Source: Telluria mixta (lineage in GTDB: Bacteria; Pseudomonadota; Gammaproteobacteria; Burkholderiales; Burkholderiaceae_D). Taken from it: a DNA stretch of 64,000 nucleotides. This document shows positions 12,906 to 21,137 of the stretch, in pieces; position 1 is the first letter of the stretch, and each line of letters opens with the position of its first letter. Below the pieces are notes generated by a model. That model had not been told where the DNA came from. It was given only the letters and a program-made list of their open reading frames with translations, and did no database searches. The position numbers and the translations under genes are program-made. The DNA lies in the NCBI RefSeq assembly GCF_029223865.1, contig NZ_CP119520.1:992001-1056000 (forward strand). Direction: 5' to 3'.

Positions 12906-13849
12906 GTGAAGCGCTGCTGGATCACGCGACAGAAACCATCCGCGTCGGCTCGAAAAGCTTTGCCGCCGCGGCGAAGCTGTTCGACAAGGACACGCGCCGC
13001 AGCGTGCTGATGCTGTACGCGTGGTGCCGCCATTGCGACGACGTCGTCGACGGCCAGGAACTGGGCCACAACACGACGGCACCCGTCGATGCCACGTCCC
13101 AGGTCGGGCGCCTGCGCGACCTGACGCTCAGTGCCTACGCGGGCGAGCCGCAATCCGACCCGGCGTTCGCCGCGTTCCAGGACGTCGCGCTGCGCCACGC
13201 GATTTCGCCGCACCACGCGTTCGACCACCTGGCCGGCTTCGCGATGGATGCGGCGGACGTGCGCTACGAGACCATCGACGACACCCTGCGCTATTGCTAC
13301 CACGTGGCCGGCGTCGTCGGGCTGATGATGGCATCCATCATGGGCGCGCGCGATGCTGCGGTGCTGGACCGCGCGTGCGACCTCGGCCTCGCGTTCCAGC
13401 TGACGAACATCGCGCGCGACATCGTCGAGGATGCGCGTATCGGCCGCGTCTACCTGCCCGCGGCGTGGCTGCGCGAGGCGAACATCCCCGTCGCCGACGT
13501 CGCGCACGAACGGCACCGCGAGGCGCTCGCGCGCGTGGCCGCGCGCCTCGTCGACCATGCGGAGCCCTACTACGATTCGGCGATGGACGGCGTCGCCGCC
13601 CTGCCGCTACGCTCGGCCTGGGCCATCGCGACGGCGCGCCGCGTGTATCGCCAGATCGGCATCGAAGTGAAGCGCCGCGGCGCACGCGCCTGGGACACGC
13701 GCGCGGGCACGTCGCGCGCGACGAAGCTGCGCCTGCTGGCACTGGGCGGGATCGACGCGCTCGCGTCGCGGTTCAGGAAGCCGGCGTCTCGTCCGGCCGG
13801 ACTGTGGCGCGCGGCGCACCACCGTGCAGCGCATGCAGCCGGCGCTTGA
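12902..13849 (+). CDS. crtB: Phytoene synthase
   Basis: CrtB joins two geranylgeranyl diphosphates head to head into phytoene. The 315-residue protein has the two aspartate-rich squalene/phytoene synthase motifs: DDVVD at 46-50, and NIARDIVEDARIGRVYLP near 170. The ATG overlaps the crtI stop by 4 bases. The last 77 bases (13773-13849) also encode the end of crtZ on the opposite strand, so the two operons converge through coding sequence with no terminator between them. Confidence 0.95.
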   Translation: MSEALLDHATETIRVGSKSFAAAAKLFDKDTRRSVLMLYAWCRHCDDVVDGQELGHNTTAPVDATSQVGRLRDLTLSAYAGEPQSDPAFAAFQDVALRHAISPHHAFDHLAGFAMDAADVRYETIDDTLRYCYHVAGVVGLMMASIMGARDAAVLDRACDLGLAFQLTNIARDIVEDARIGRVYLPAAWLREANIPVADVAHERHREALARVAARLVDHAEPYYDSAMDGVAALPLRSAWAIATARRVYRQIGIEVKRRGARAWDTRAGTSRATKLRLLALGGIDALASRFRKPASRPAGLWRAAHHRAAHAAGA

Positions 13850-14279
13850 GGGTGGCGACGGGCGGCGCATACAGGAAGCCGAACGACACGGCGCCGTCCT
13901 TGCCCGCCACCGCATGATGCATCCGGTGCGCCTGGTACAGCCGCTTCAGATAGCCCTGGCGCGGCACGTACCGGAACGGCCAGCGCTGGTGCACGAGGCC
14001 GTCGTGCGCGACGAAGTACAGCGCGCCGTAGGCCGTCATGCCGGCGCCGATCCATTCGAGCGGATGTCTTCCCTCGGTGCCCGCGTAGATGAGCGCGATG
14101 GCCACGCCCGCGAACACGACGGCATACAGGTCGTTCTTCTCGAACCAGCCCGTGCGGGGTTCGTGGTGCGAGCGGTGCCATCCCCAGCCGAAGCCGTGCA
14201 TCACGTACTTGTGCGCGACGATGGAAAACACTTCCATCGCGATGACGGTCAGTACGACGATGACGGTATTCCACAGCAT
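13773..14279 (-). CDS. crtZ: Beta-carotene hydroxylase
   Basis: CrtZ hydroxylates both rings of beta-carotene to give zeaxanthin. It is a di-iron membrane enzyme of the fatty-acid hydroxylase superfamily. The 168 residues carry four membrane helices and histidine clusters HKYVMH (about 23-28), HRSHHEP (about 35-41), HDGLVH near 93 and HRMHH near 117. GAGG lies 9 bases before the ATG at 14279; a GTG at 14288 is possible but would overlap that site. Opposite orientation to crtEXYIB and 3' overlap with crtB match the layout known from Pantoea. Confidence 0.92.
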   Translation of the reverse strand: MLWNTVIVVLTVIAMEVFSIVAHKYVMHGFGWGWHRSHHEPRTGWFEKNDLYAVVFAGVAIALIYAGTEGRHPLEWIGAGMTAYGALYFVAHDGLVHQRWPFRYVPRQGYLKRLYQAHRMHHAVAGKDGAVSFGFLYAPPVATLKRRLHALHGGAPRATVRPDETPAS

Positions 14280-14334
14280 GGCGCGCACCTCATTGAAGAT
14301 GCGCCGAGCCTAACATAATTCCCGCGAGGACCCC

Positions 14335-14742
14335 ATGACACTTCGTATCGCCGCCCTCCTGCTCTTCTCCCTGCCCGCGATCGTCCGCGCCGCGACGATC
14401 GACGTCCACGTCACCAACACAGCCGGCGGCAAGGGCAACGTCAACGTGGCCGTGTGCGACCGCGAGCGCTTCCTCAAGCAGTGCGCGTACACGGGCTCCG
14501 TGCCCGCCCGCGACGGCGAGACGGTCGTGACGATCAAAGGGGTGCCGGCGGGGACGTGGGCCGTGCTGGCCTACCAGGACGAGAACAGCAACGGTGAACT
14601 GGACCGCAACCTGATCGGCATCCCGAGCGAGAACTATGGATTCAGCCGCGACGCGCGCGGGCGTTTCGGTCCGCCGTCGTTCGACGATGCCGCCATGCCG
14701 ATCCGCGACGAGGCCGCGAGGGCGACGGTGCGGCTACATTAA
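14335..14742 (+). CDS. DUF2141 domain protein, exported
   Basis: The 135-residue protein has a signal peptide (MTLRIAALLLFSLPAIVRA) and then a beta-rich DUF2141 domain (IDVHVTNTAGGKGNVNVAVC to the C terminus), including LAYQDENSNGELDRNLIGIP near 83 and the FGPPSFDDAAM motif. Biochemical function is unknown. Genes of this family are often found beside carotenoid genes, which fits its place 55 bases from crtZ, read divergently. GCGAGGA precedes the ATG. Two cysteines of the mature protein may form a disulphide in the periplasm. Confidence 0.82.
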   Translation: MTLRIAALLLFSLPAIVRAATIDVHVTNTAGGKGNVNVAVCDRERFLKQCAYTGSVPARDGETVVTIKGVPAGTWAVLAYQDENSNGELDRNLIGIPSENYGFSRDARGRFGPPSFDDAAMPIRDEAARATVRLH

Positions 14743-14907
14743 GGACGCGGACACGACACTCGCAATCGATGAAGACACGGAACGTGTCGGGGCATCGCAT
14801 GACCATAGCGAGCGGCGGCAGATGCGGTCGAGAAGCGCAGCCGTACTTGCGTACGGCGAGCATCGCAGACCGCAGCTGCAACGCGCAGCTGGTCAGGCGA
14901 GCCCCCT
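14743..14907. other. Structured intergenic segment with stacked inverted repeats
   Basis: This gap between two convergent genes contains three perfect inverted repeats: GACACG/CGTGTC (14774-14779 and 14783-14788), GCCGTAC/GTACGGC (14840-14846 and 14851-14857) and CAGCTG twice around 14873-14891. There is no T-run, so it is not a standard intrinsic terminator. An open frame crosses it on the minus strand, but I see no start site or family. It may be a repeated intergenic element or a Rho-independent-like end structure. Confidence 0.45.
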
Positions 14908-16191
14908 TCAGATGGCGTAACGCACCACGGAGTCGGACCACTGGAATGCGGACATCTCCAGCTCGATCATGTCGTCGCCCGAGATCTGGAGCTCCTTCAA
15001 GGTGGGCAGCACGAGTTCCGTGTTCTCGTCGGCCTGCTCGATGCTCTCGGACAGCTTGAGCAGCTCGCCGAAGAAGCCGGCGCGGCCCACGAGGGCTTGC
15101 CGCACTTCGTCGCTGACGGGGATCTGTTCGACGATGTCGCCCATCGGAATGCCGAACAGGACGTCCATCAGCGACATGATGCCGACCGTGAACGCGATGT
15201 CCGCGACGGCACGCTGGCCGGGACGCAGGCGCTGGGCCAGCAGCTCCATCAGGCGGCCGCGCGTGGTGGCCAGCATCAGCAGCGGCGTCTGGTTGTGGCC
15301 GCGCGTGGCCGGTTCGGCATACAGCATGATCTGCAGCCAGCGCTGCAACTGGCGCCGGCCCAGCACGAGCAGGGCCTGGCTGACGGAATCGATGCGCTGC
15401 GTCGCGCCCACGGCCGGCGTGTTCACGAGGCGCAGCAGGTTCAGCGCGAGCGTCACGTCGCGCTTGACGGCCTTTTCGATGTCGGCATTGTCCGCGTCCG
15501 ACATCACGAGGTTCATGAGGTCGACGACGGCCAGCTGCGACGGCGACAGCTTGCGGCCGCCCAGCACGGACGGACGCGCGAAATAATAGCCCTGGAAGTA
15601 GTCGAAGCCGAGGTTCATCGCGGCCTGGTAGGTGTCGCGCGTCTCGACCTTTTCCGCGACCACGGTCTTTTCCATGCCGTGCAGGCGGCGCACGAGGTTC
15701 GGCAGCTGCGCGGGGGGCACGCTGCGCAGGTCCAGCTTGACGAAGGCGGCCAGCGGCAGCAGGCGCTGCAGGCGCAGGCTGTCGCCGTCGACACCGTCCA
15801 GCGCGAAGCGGAAACCGTGGCCCGCGAGTGCGCGCATGCGCGCCAGCAGGTCGTCGTCCGGCACGACGTCGGACACGATCTCGAGGATCGTCCGGTCGCG
15901 CGGCAGGAACGCGAAGATGTCGCTTGCGAGGACTTCGGCGTCCACGTTCAGGAAGCAGGTGGCGTCGCCGATCGCGCGCGCGAGGCCCAGTTGCGCCGCA
16001 TGGGCGATCACGGCGGCGGTCGCGGACAGGCCGGTCTCGTCGGCCTCGCCCTGGCGCGCGCTGCGGAACAGGAGTTCGTAGCCATACAGGGCCTGGTTGC
16101 GGTCGAGCACCGGCTGACGCCCCAGGTAGAAGTCACGCACGCGCAGGGGATAGTTCGCGTGGTCCAGGCTCGCGGCGGTATCGGTCATCAT
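14908..16191 (-). CDS. EAL-HDOD signalling protein with a degenerate EAL domain
   Basis: The 427-residue protein has an N-terminal EAL-like domain (about 15-215) and a C-terminal HDOD domain (about 220-420), the YuxH/CdgJ architecture. The EAL domain keeps YELLFR, the Asn of FLNVD, VKLDL and QGYYFARP-type ends, but the paired aspartates of DDFG are replaced (LDGVDGDS). It probably does not hydrolyse cyclic di-GMP and more likely binds a partner or nucleotide. Such proteins affect motility in other bacteria. Two ATGs at 16191 and 16188 are the likely starts; an upstream TTG at 16206 is less likely. Confidence 0.85.
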   Translation of the reverse strand: MMTDTAASLDHANYPLRVRDFYLGRQPVLDRNQALYGYELLFRSARQGEADETGLSATAAVIAHAAQLGLARAIGDATCFLNVDAEVLASDIFAFLPRDRTILEIVSDVVPDDDLLARMRALAGHGFRFALDGVDGDSLRLQRLLPLAAFVKLDLRSVPPAQLPNLVRRLHGMEKTVVAEKVETRDTYQAAMNLGFDYFQGYYFARPSVLGGRKLSPSQLAVVDLMNLVMSDADNADIEKAVKRDVTLALNLLRLVNTPAVGATQRIDSVSQALLVLGRRQLQRWLQIMLYAEPATRGHNQTPLLMLATTRGRLMELLAQRLRPGQRAVADIAFTVGIMSLMDVLFGIPMGDIVEQIPVSDEVRQALVGRAGFFGELLKLSESIEQADENTELVLPTLKELQISGDDMIELEMSAFQWSDSVVRYAI

Positions 16192-16278
16192 GGACTCTTG
16201 TAGCAAGGGAACGTAGATACTTTAACGCATTCCGCCGCCCGGTGACTATGTGAAAATGATTTCCTGTAAAAAACTTTG

Positions 16279-17046
16279 TCAGGATTGCGGCAGGCCGTCC
16301 ACGAAAACCTTCAATTCACCCGGCGCGAATTCCGTCCACGTTTCGTTGGTCGTGAGCGGCGTCGTGACGATGATGGCGACCCGGTCGTTCGGCGTCGTCA
16401 CCTGGGAAAAGTCGACGGACAAGTCCTCGTCGGCCAGGCAGGCTTTGTCGAAGGGGTACTGACGGATCACGTAGCACAGCTTCGTGGAGCAGTGCGCGAA
16501 CAGCGCCGTGCCGTCGGACAGCATCATGTTGAACGTGCCGTAGCGGGCGATGATGGCGACGAGGTCGGCAATCGCGGCGCGCAGCACGGGCATGGCGGGC
16601 GGCGTGTCGCCGAAGCGGTCGCGCAATTGCTGCAGCAGGAAGCAGAAGGCCTGTTCGCTGTCGGTATTGCCCACCGGGCGGTACGGCCCGTCGAGGATGG
16701 GATCGAAGCCCTTGAGGTCGCCGTTGTGGGCGAACACCCAGTAGCGGCCCCACATCTCGCGCACGAACGGGTGGCAGTTTTCCAGCGCCACCTGGCCTTG
16801 CGTGGCCTTGCGGATATGGGCGATGACGTTCAGCGACTTGATCGGGTAATGCTTGATCAGTTCCGCGATCGGCGACGCGATGGCGGCCTGGTGATCGACG
16901 AAATGGCGCACGCCGGATCCCTCGAAGAACGCGATGCCCCAGCCGTCGTGATGCGTGTCCGTGCGTCCGCCCCGATGGGCGAAGCCGGTGAAACTAAACA
17001 CAATGTCCGTCGGGACATTGCAATTCATGGCGAGTAGCTGACACAT
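16279..17046 (-). CDS. Class II glutamine amidotransferase, YafJ type
   Basis: This 255-residue protein begins MCQLLAMN, placing the N-terminal nucleophile cysteine at position 2 once Met is removed. It has the class II glutaminase features HRGGRTDTHHDGWGIAF near 25, HIRKAT near 77 and FAHNGDLKGF near 105. It lacks a synthetase domain and falls in the stand-alone YafJ/DUG3-like group, proposed to act on gamma-glutamyl compounds; the physiological substrate is unknown. The ATG at 17046 is fixed by the required Cys2. Confidence 0.87.
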   Translation of the reverse strand: MCQLLAMNCNVPTDIVFSFTGFAHRGGRTDTHHDGWGIAFFEGSGVRHFVDHQAAIASPIAELIKHYPIKSLNVIAHIRKATQGQVALENCHPFVREMWGRYWVFAHNGDLKGFDPILDGPYRPVGNTDSEQAFCFLLQQLRDRFGDTPPAMPVLRAAIADLVAIIARYGTFNMMLSDGTALFAHCSTKLCYVIRQYPFDKACLADEDLSVDFSQVTTPNDRVAIIVTTPLTTNETWTEFAPGELKVFVDGLPQS

Positions 17047-17193
17047 GGGTCAAGCTTACCATGCGCGAACGCAAAGCCGGTATGAGGAAAAAGTGTTTGG
17101 AAATAAGGAAGATGGTGCCCTGCGTCGCCGGCCCGAACAAGGCTGCGTCACGCAGAGCGGTGGTCGGACGGCATGTCCGGCCCGGGGGGAGAC

Positions 17194-17451
17194 TCAGTGC
17201 AGCACGACCGGTTGGCTCATCAGGGTATCGTACGAACCCAGGAAATCGTCGATTTCCTCCATGGTCGGCTCGCTCGCGATCAGGTTGTTGACATCACGCC
17301 GGAACGCTTGCGCCAGTTTGCCGCCGATGAAAGCTTCGCGCCGGCCGGACTTGTCGACGATCTCGTAGCCGCCGAAGCGCAGGGCTTCGAGGTTGTGATC
17401 GACGCCAAATTCGACAACGCTGTACTGTTCGCTGTTATAGATCATGTTCAT
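17194..17451 (-). CDS. DUF3567 family protein
   Basis: An 85-residue soluble acidic protein beginning MNMIYNSEQYSVVEFG, recognised as the DUF3567 family that is largely restricted to betaproteobacteria. It has no membrane segment or catalytic motif I can name. AAGGAG stands 6 bases before the ATG at 17451, a strong site. It is single, with 142 bases before the amidotransferase start downstream and 160 bases upstream. Function is unknown. Confidence 0.8.
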   Translation of the reverse strand: MNMIYNSEQYSVVEFGVDHNLEALRFGGYEIVDKSGRREAFIGGKLAQAFRRDVNNLIASEPTMEEIDDFLGSYDTLMSQPVVLH

Positions 17452-17611
17452 GATGACTCCTTCACTCGATCAGATGGGTGCAAGGGCCGCCCGGCGGCGG
17501 ACGGCGCACTTTCCACTTTCTTTCCACTTCGATTAAGAGGTGGGGCCACTGGAACCGAATTCAAGAACCTCTACAACTTGTTACGAATGCCATCAACACG
17601 CTGCGGGAGAT

Positions 17612-18007
17612 TCAGGCCTTCAGGTCGGAAGTCAGCCGTAACAGCTGATCGTATGGCTCGGACTGCAGCCACGATCGCAACTGATCAAGATGCTCGCTGT
17701 CCGCGACACCGATGAAGATACGGCGGGGTCGTTGGCGCAGCAGGCGATTCAATGTTACACGCAAAACCAGATTACCGGTGCAGCACAGGCAACCGGGCGC
17801 GATCCGCGCAACTGTCTGGCCGGATGGAAGGTCGTCGAGGGGGGAGCTGCCGGACGCGAGGCCTTCAAGGATGATGGCCTGCGTGCGGTCTTCATGCAGA
17901 TCGGAAAGGTGGGCGGCGATGGCCGCTTCGCGCGCAGCGGCGCCCGGACCGGTGACGAGCGTCAGGACGGTGCGCGCATCGTCCCCACCTCCGGGATTAC
18001 TGTGCAC
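17612..18007 (-). CDS. CobW-like (COG0523) domain protein with a degenerate P-loop
   Basis: About 131 residues. The GCLCCTGN segment near residue 73, followed by LRVTLNRLLRQRPRRIFIG, resembles the CxCC metal-binding motif and following helix of CobW/YeiR GTPases. The place where the P-loop should be reads LTLVTGPGAAAREAAI, lacking GxxGxGKT, and the protein ends before the later GTPase motifs, so GTP binding is doubtful. The frame can begin at GTG 18007, overlapping the regulator gene by 11 bases. A strong GGAGGTGGGG and an ATG at 17974 lie in the adjacent frame, so the start is uncertain and a one-base error is possible. Confidence 0.6.
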   Translation of the reverse strand: MHSNPGGGDDARTVLTLVTGPGAAAREAAIAAHLSDLHEDRTQAIILEGLASGSSPLDDLPSGQTVARIAPGCLCCTGNLVLRVTLNRLLRQRPRRIFIGVADSEHLDQLRSWLQSEPYDQLLRLTSDLKA

Positions 18008-18749
18008 TCTTCTTGCCCAGCTTGCCCGGTTCGACGCCGAGCTGCTTGAGCTTGCGGTACAGGTGGGTACGTTCCAGGCCCGTCTTTTCGGCCACGCGGG
18101 TCATGGAACCGCCTTCGCGGCCCAGGTGGTGTTCGAAGTACATGCGCTCGAACGCGTCGCGCGCCTCGCGCAGCGGCAGGTCGAACGACAGCGTGTAGCC
18201 GTGCGCATGCGCCTCGCCGTTGCTGACCGGACGGGCCATGCCCATCGACGCGCCCATCGACCCGCCCTGCGGCTGCGGCGCATACATCGGCTGCGCGGCG
18301 GCGCTCGGCTCGGGCACGGGCGAGGACACCGAGGCGACGGTCGCCATCGGACGCGGCGCGATCGCCGGGGCGCGCGCCACTTCCTGGCCGCGCTGCAGGC
18401 CCTGCTGCACCGCTTTCAGCAGTTTTTGCAGGGCGATCGGTTTTTCCAGGAAATTCAGGGCACCGATGCGGGTCGCTTCCACGGCGGTGTCGATGGTGGC
18501 GTGGCCGGACATCATGATGACCGGCATCGTCAACAGGCCGTCGCGCTGCCACTCCTTGAGCAGGGTGACGCCGTCGGTATCGGGCATCCAGATGTCGAGC
18601 AGCACCAGGTCGGGGGCGCCCTGCTGGCGCGCCTGGCGGGCCTGCTGCGCGTTTTCCGCCAGCTGGACCGCGTGTCCCTCGTCGCCAAGGATTTCCGAGA
18701 GCAGCTCGCGGATGCCCATTTCATCGTCAACTACGAGTATGTTCGCCAT
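17997..18749 (-). CDS. NtrX-like response regulator without the AAA+ domain (receiver plus Fis-type HTH)
   Basis: The 250 residues contain an N-terminal receiver domain (ILVVDDEMGIRELL, phospho-Asp in LVLLDIWMPDTDG near 52, KP near 104). A Pro/Ala/Met/Gly-rich linker (about 125-175) follows, and then a Fis-type helix-turn-helix (MTRVAEKTGLERTHLYRKLKQ, about 216-236). The sigma54-activating AAA+ domain of true NtrX is absent, so it probably acts as a DNA-binding regulator of sigma70 genes. It lies 93 bases after the NtrY-like kinase, its likely partner. The ATG at 18749 starts MANILVVDDE. Confidence 0.88.
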   Translation of the reverse strand: MANILVVDDEMGIRELLSEILGDEGHAVQLAENAQQARQARQQGAPDLVLLDIWMPDTDGVTLLKEWQRDGLLTMPVIMMSGHATIDTAVEATRIGALNFLEKPIALQKLLKAVQQGLQRGQEVARAPAIAPRPMATVASVSSPVPEPSAAAQPMYAPQPQGGSMGASMGMARPVSNGEAHAHGYTLSFDLPLREARDAFERMYFEHHLGREGGSMTRVAEKTGLERTHLYRKLKQLGVEPGKLGKKSAQ

Positions 18750-18842
18750 CTTGTTATGCCTTTTTAATCTGACTCTCTCTACGGAGACGCTGTTCGAACG
18801 CTGACGCGCGCTCCTTTATACAGCCAAGATTCTATGCGCGAT

Positions 18843-21134
18843 TCACGCTTCGGCCAAGTTCGCCTCTGGCGCTAACTTTAACAGCAAAATCGATACCGAA
18901 GCGCCACTTCCGTCGGCGCGGTTGGCGACGTCGATCCGGCCGCCATGTTCGTCGACGATCTTCTTGACCATCGGCAGGCCCAGGCCGGTGCCACGCGCCT
19001 TCGACGTGACGTACGGTTCGAACGCCCGCGACAGGATCTTCGGCGCGAAACCGGGCCCGTTGTCCACGATCGCCAGGCGCACCGCGGTGCCCGTGCCGCC
19101 GTCGGCGCCGACGTAGTGGATGGCTTCCGTCACGATGTCGATGCGGGGCGGGTCGTCCTGCGGCGGGCGGTCGGCCAGCGCGTCCTGCGCGTTCTGCAGC
19201 AGGTTGTGGATCACCTGGCGCAGCTGGGTCGCGTCGCCCATCACGCGCGGCAGGCCGGGGGCGAGCGACGGATGGATCACGTCCGAGCCGTCCTCGGACA
19301 GGTACAGGTTCAGGATCTCGTCGATCAGGTCGTTCAGGTCCAGCGGGTGCAGCACGGCCGGCGGCGTGCGCGCGTAGTCGCGGAAGTCGTCGACCATGCG
19401 CTTCATCGCGGCCACCTGACTCACGATGGTGTCGGTGGCCTTGTTGAGGAGGGCCGCGGCGTCAGGGTCGACGCGGTCCGCCAGCTTCATCTGCAGGCGT
19501 TCGGCCGACAGCTGGATCGGCGTGAGCGGGTTCTTGATCTCGTGCGCGAGGCGGCGCGCGACCTCGCCCCAGGCCACGGAACGCTGGGCCGAGATCACGT
19601 CGGAGATGTCGTCGAACACGACGATGAAGCCGCTGCCCGCCCCCACCGGCAGGCGCGAGCCGCGCGCGAGCAGCGTGAGGTCGTGGTCGTCGCCGGTGCC
19701 GGCACGGCGCGGGATCTCGATCTGCTGTTGCCAGTGCGCGCGCCCCCGCCCGCGGCCAGCGGCCGATTGCGCGCTTTGCGCCGAGAAGGCGCGGGTGACG
19801 GCGCCGGCGAACACCTCCAGCCCCTCGATCTCGTCGAGCGGGCGGCCGGCCAGCGACGCGACGTCGACCTGCAGGATGCGGTGCACGGCATCGTTCGAGT
19901 TGACGACGACGCCGTCGGCATCCATCACGATCACGCCGGCCGACATGTTGGCCAGCACGGATTCCAGGTGGGCCTTGGCGCTTTCCAGCGCCGCGCGGTT
20001 GCGTTCGACGGCGGAGCGCGCTTCGAACAACTGGCCCGTCATCGCGTTGAACGATTGCGTGAGCGTGCCCAGTTCGTCGTTGGTCTCGACGATCGGGCGC
20101 GGCGACAGATCGCCCTCCGCGACCGCACGCGTGCCCTCGGCCAGCACGAGCAGCGGTTGCGCCAGATTGCCGGCGATGAGGAACGAGGCGCCGATGGCGG
20201 AAAAGATCGCGAGCAGCAGGGTCAAGGTCAGCTCGCCGATATACATCTTGTTCAGGCCCCGGCGCGCCGCGAAGCGTTCCTGGTATTCGCGGTAGGCGGT
20301 CGACAGCACGGCGGCGTTGGACGCCAGGTTGACGGGCACGGACTGCGTCAGCTGCAGGTAGCGCGGCGCCATGCCGGGCGGTTCGGGCACGGCGACGACC
20401 ACGCGCAGGCGCAGGCCCGTGGCGGCGTCGAGGGCGGTGGGCGCCTCGTCGTGCGCCTCGCGGAAGTCGTCGTCGATGCCGCCTTCCGGGCGCGCGTAAC
20501 CGCCCGGCATCGCGGCCTGCTTGAGCATCTGCGGCGTGGGCAGGTCGGAGGGGCCGACGACGGCGCGGCGGTCCTCGGTGGCGCTGGCAACGGGCTTGCC
20601 GGCCGCATTCAGCAGCAGCGCGCTCTGCATGCCGTTGCCGTCGTCGAGCGCGCGCGCGAGGATCGTCTGCGCATCCTGTTCGCCCTGCCCCGCCAGGGTG
20701 GCGGCGACGGTGCCGGCGTTGGCGCTCAGGTCGGCCAGGGCTTCGTCGAGCGCGGCGCGGGAGAGATTGAGGCCTGAGTCGAGCGCGGCTTCGATCTTGA
20801 CGTCGAACCACGACTCGATGGAGTGCGAGACGAACTGCACTGACACCATGAAGACGACGAGCCCGGGCAGGATACCGATCCCCCCGAACAGCACCATCAA
20901 CCGCACCATCAGCCGCGAGCCGAACTTGCCCGCCTTGTAGCGCGAATAGAGACGCCAGAACGCGACCATCACCAGCACGAACAGCGCGCCGGCTACGACG
21001 ATGATCAGGCCGAACAGCCAGGCGAAATTGCGGGCGAAGAAGCCCGTGTTGCTGGAGGCGGAGGCGAGAAGGAAAACGAGGATCGACGCGATCGCGCTGC
21101 CGATCACGAGGGCATAGCGCAGGGCCCGGATCAC
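18843..21134 (-). CDS. NtrY-like membrane sensor histidine kinase
   Basis: The 763-residue kinase has three N-terminal membrane helices (about 6-24, 34-60, 83-105), a periplasmic region, another helix (about 300-325), a HAMP domain, a PAS domain (ANMSAGVIVMDADGVVVNSND), and a HisKA domain with LAHEIKNPLTPIQLS (His near 530). The ATPase domain shows NLLQNAQDAL, DNGPGF and GTGLGLPMVKKI. This is the NtrY layout. The GTG start at 21134 lies 3 bases after the DUF4390 stop, so these genes are coupled. The likely phosphorylation target is the regulator just downstream; the signal is unknown. Confidence 0.9.
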   Translation of the reverse strand: MIRALRYALVIGSAIASILVFLLASASSNTGFFARNFAWLFGLIIVVAGALFVLVMVAFWRLYSRYKAGKFGSRLMVRLMVLFGGIGILPGLVVFMVSVQFVSHSIESWFDVKIEAALDSGLNLSRAALDEALADLSANAGTVAATLAGQGEQDAQTILARALDDGNGMQSALLLNAAGKPVASATEDRRAVVGPSDLPTPQMLKQAAMPGGYARPEGGIDDDFREAHDEAPTALDAATGLRLRVVVAVPEPPGMAPRYLQLTQSVPVNLASNAAVLSTAYREYQERFAARRGLNKMYIGELTLTLLLAIFSAIGASFLIAGNLAQPLLVLAEGTRAVAEGDLSPRPIVETNDELGTLTQSFNAMTGQLFEARSAVERNRAALESAKAHLESVLANMSAGVIVMDADGVVVNSNDAVHRILQVDVASLAGRPLDEIEGLEVFAGAVTRAFSAQSAQSAAGRGRGRAHWQQQIEIPRRAGTGDDHDLTLLARGSRLPVGAGSGFIVVFDDISDVISAQRSVAWGEVARRLAHEIKNPLTPIQLSAERLQMKLADRVDPDAAALLNKATDTIVSQVAAMKRMVDDFRDYARTPPAVLHPLDLNDLIDEILNLYLSEDGSDVIHPSLAPGLPRVMGDATQLRQVIHNLLQNAQDALADRPPQDDPPRIDIVTEAIHYVGADGGTGTAVRLAIVDNGPGFAPKILSRAFEPYVTSKARGTGLGLPMVKKIVDEHGGRIDVANRADGSGASVSILLLKLAPEANLAEA

Positions 21135-21137
21135 GGC

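Noticed and set aside
14642..14941. A 99-codon minus-strand gene across the structured gap
   Set aside because: Overlaps two real genes, has no ribosome-binding site and is explained by the inverted repeats.
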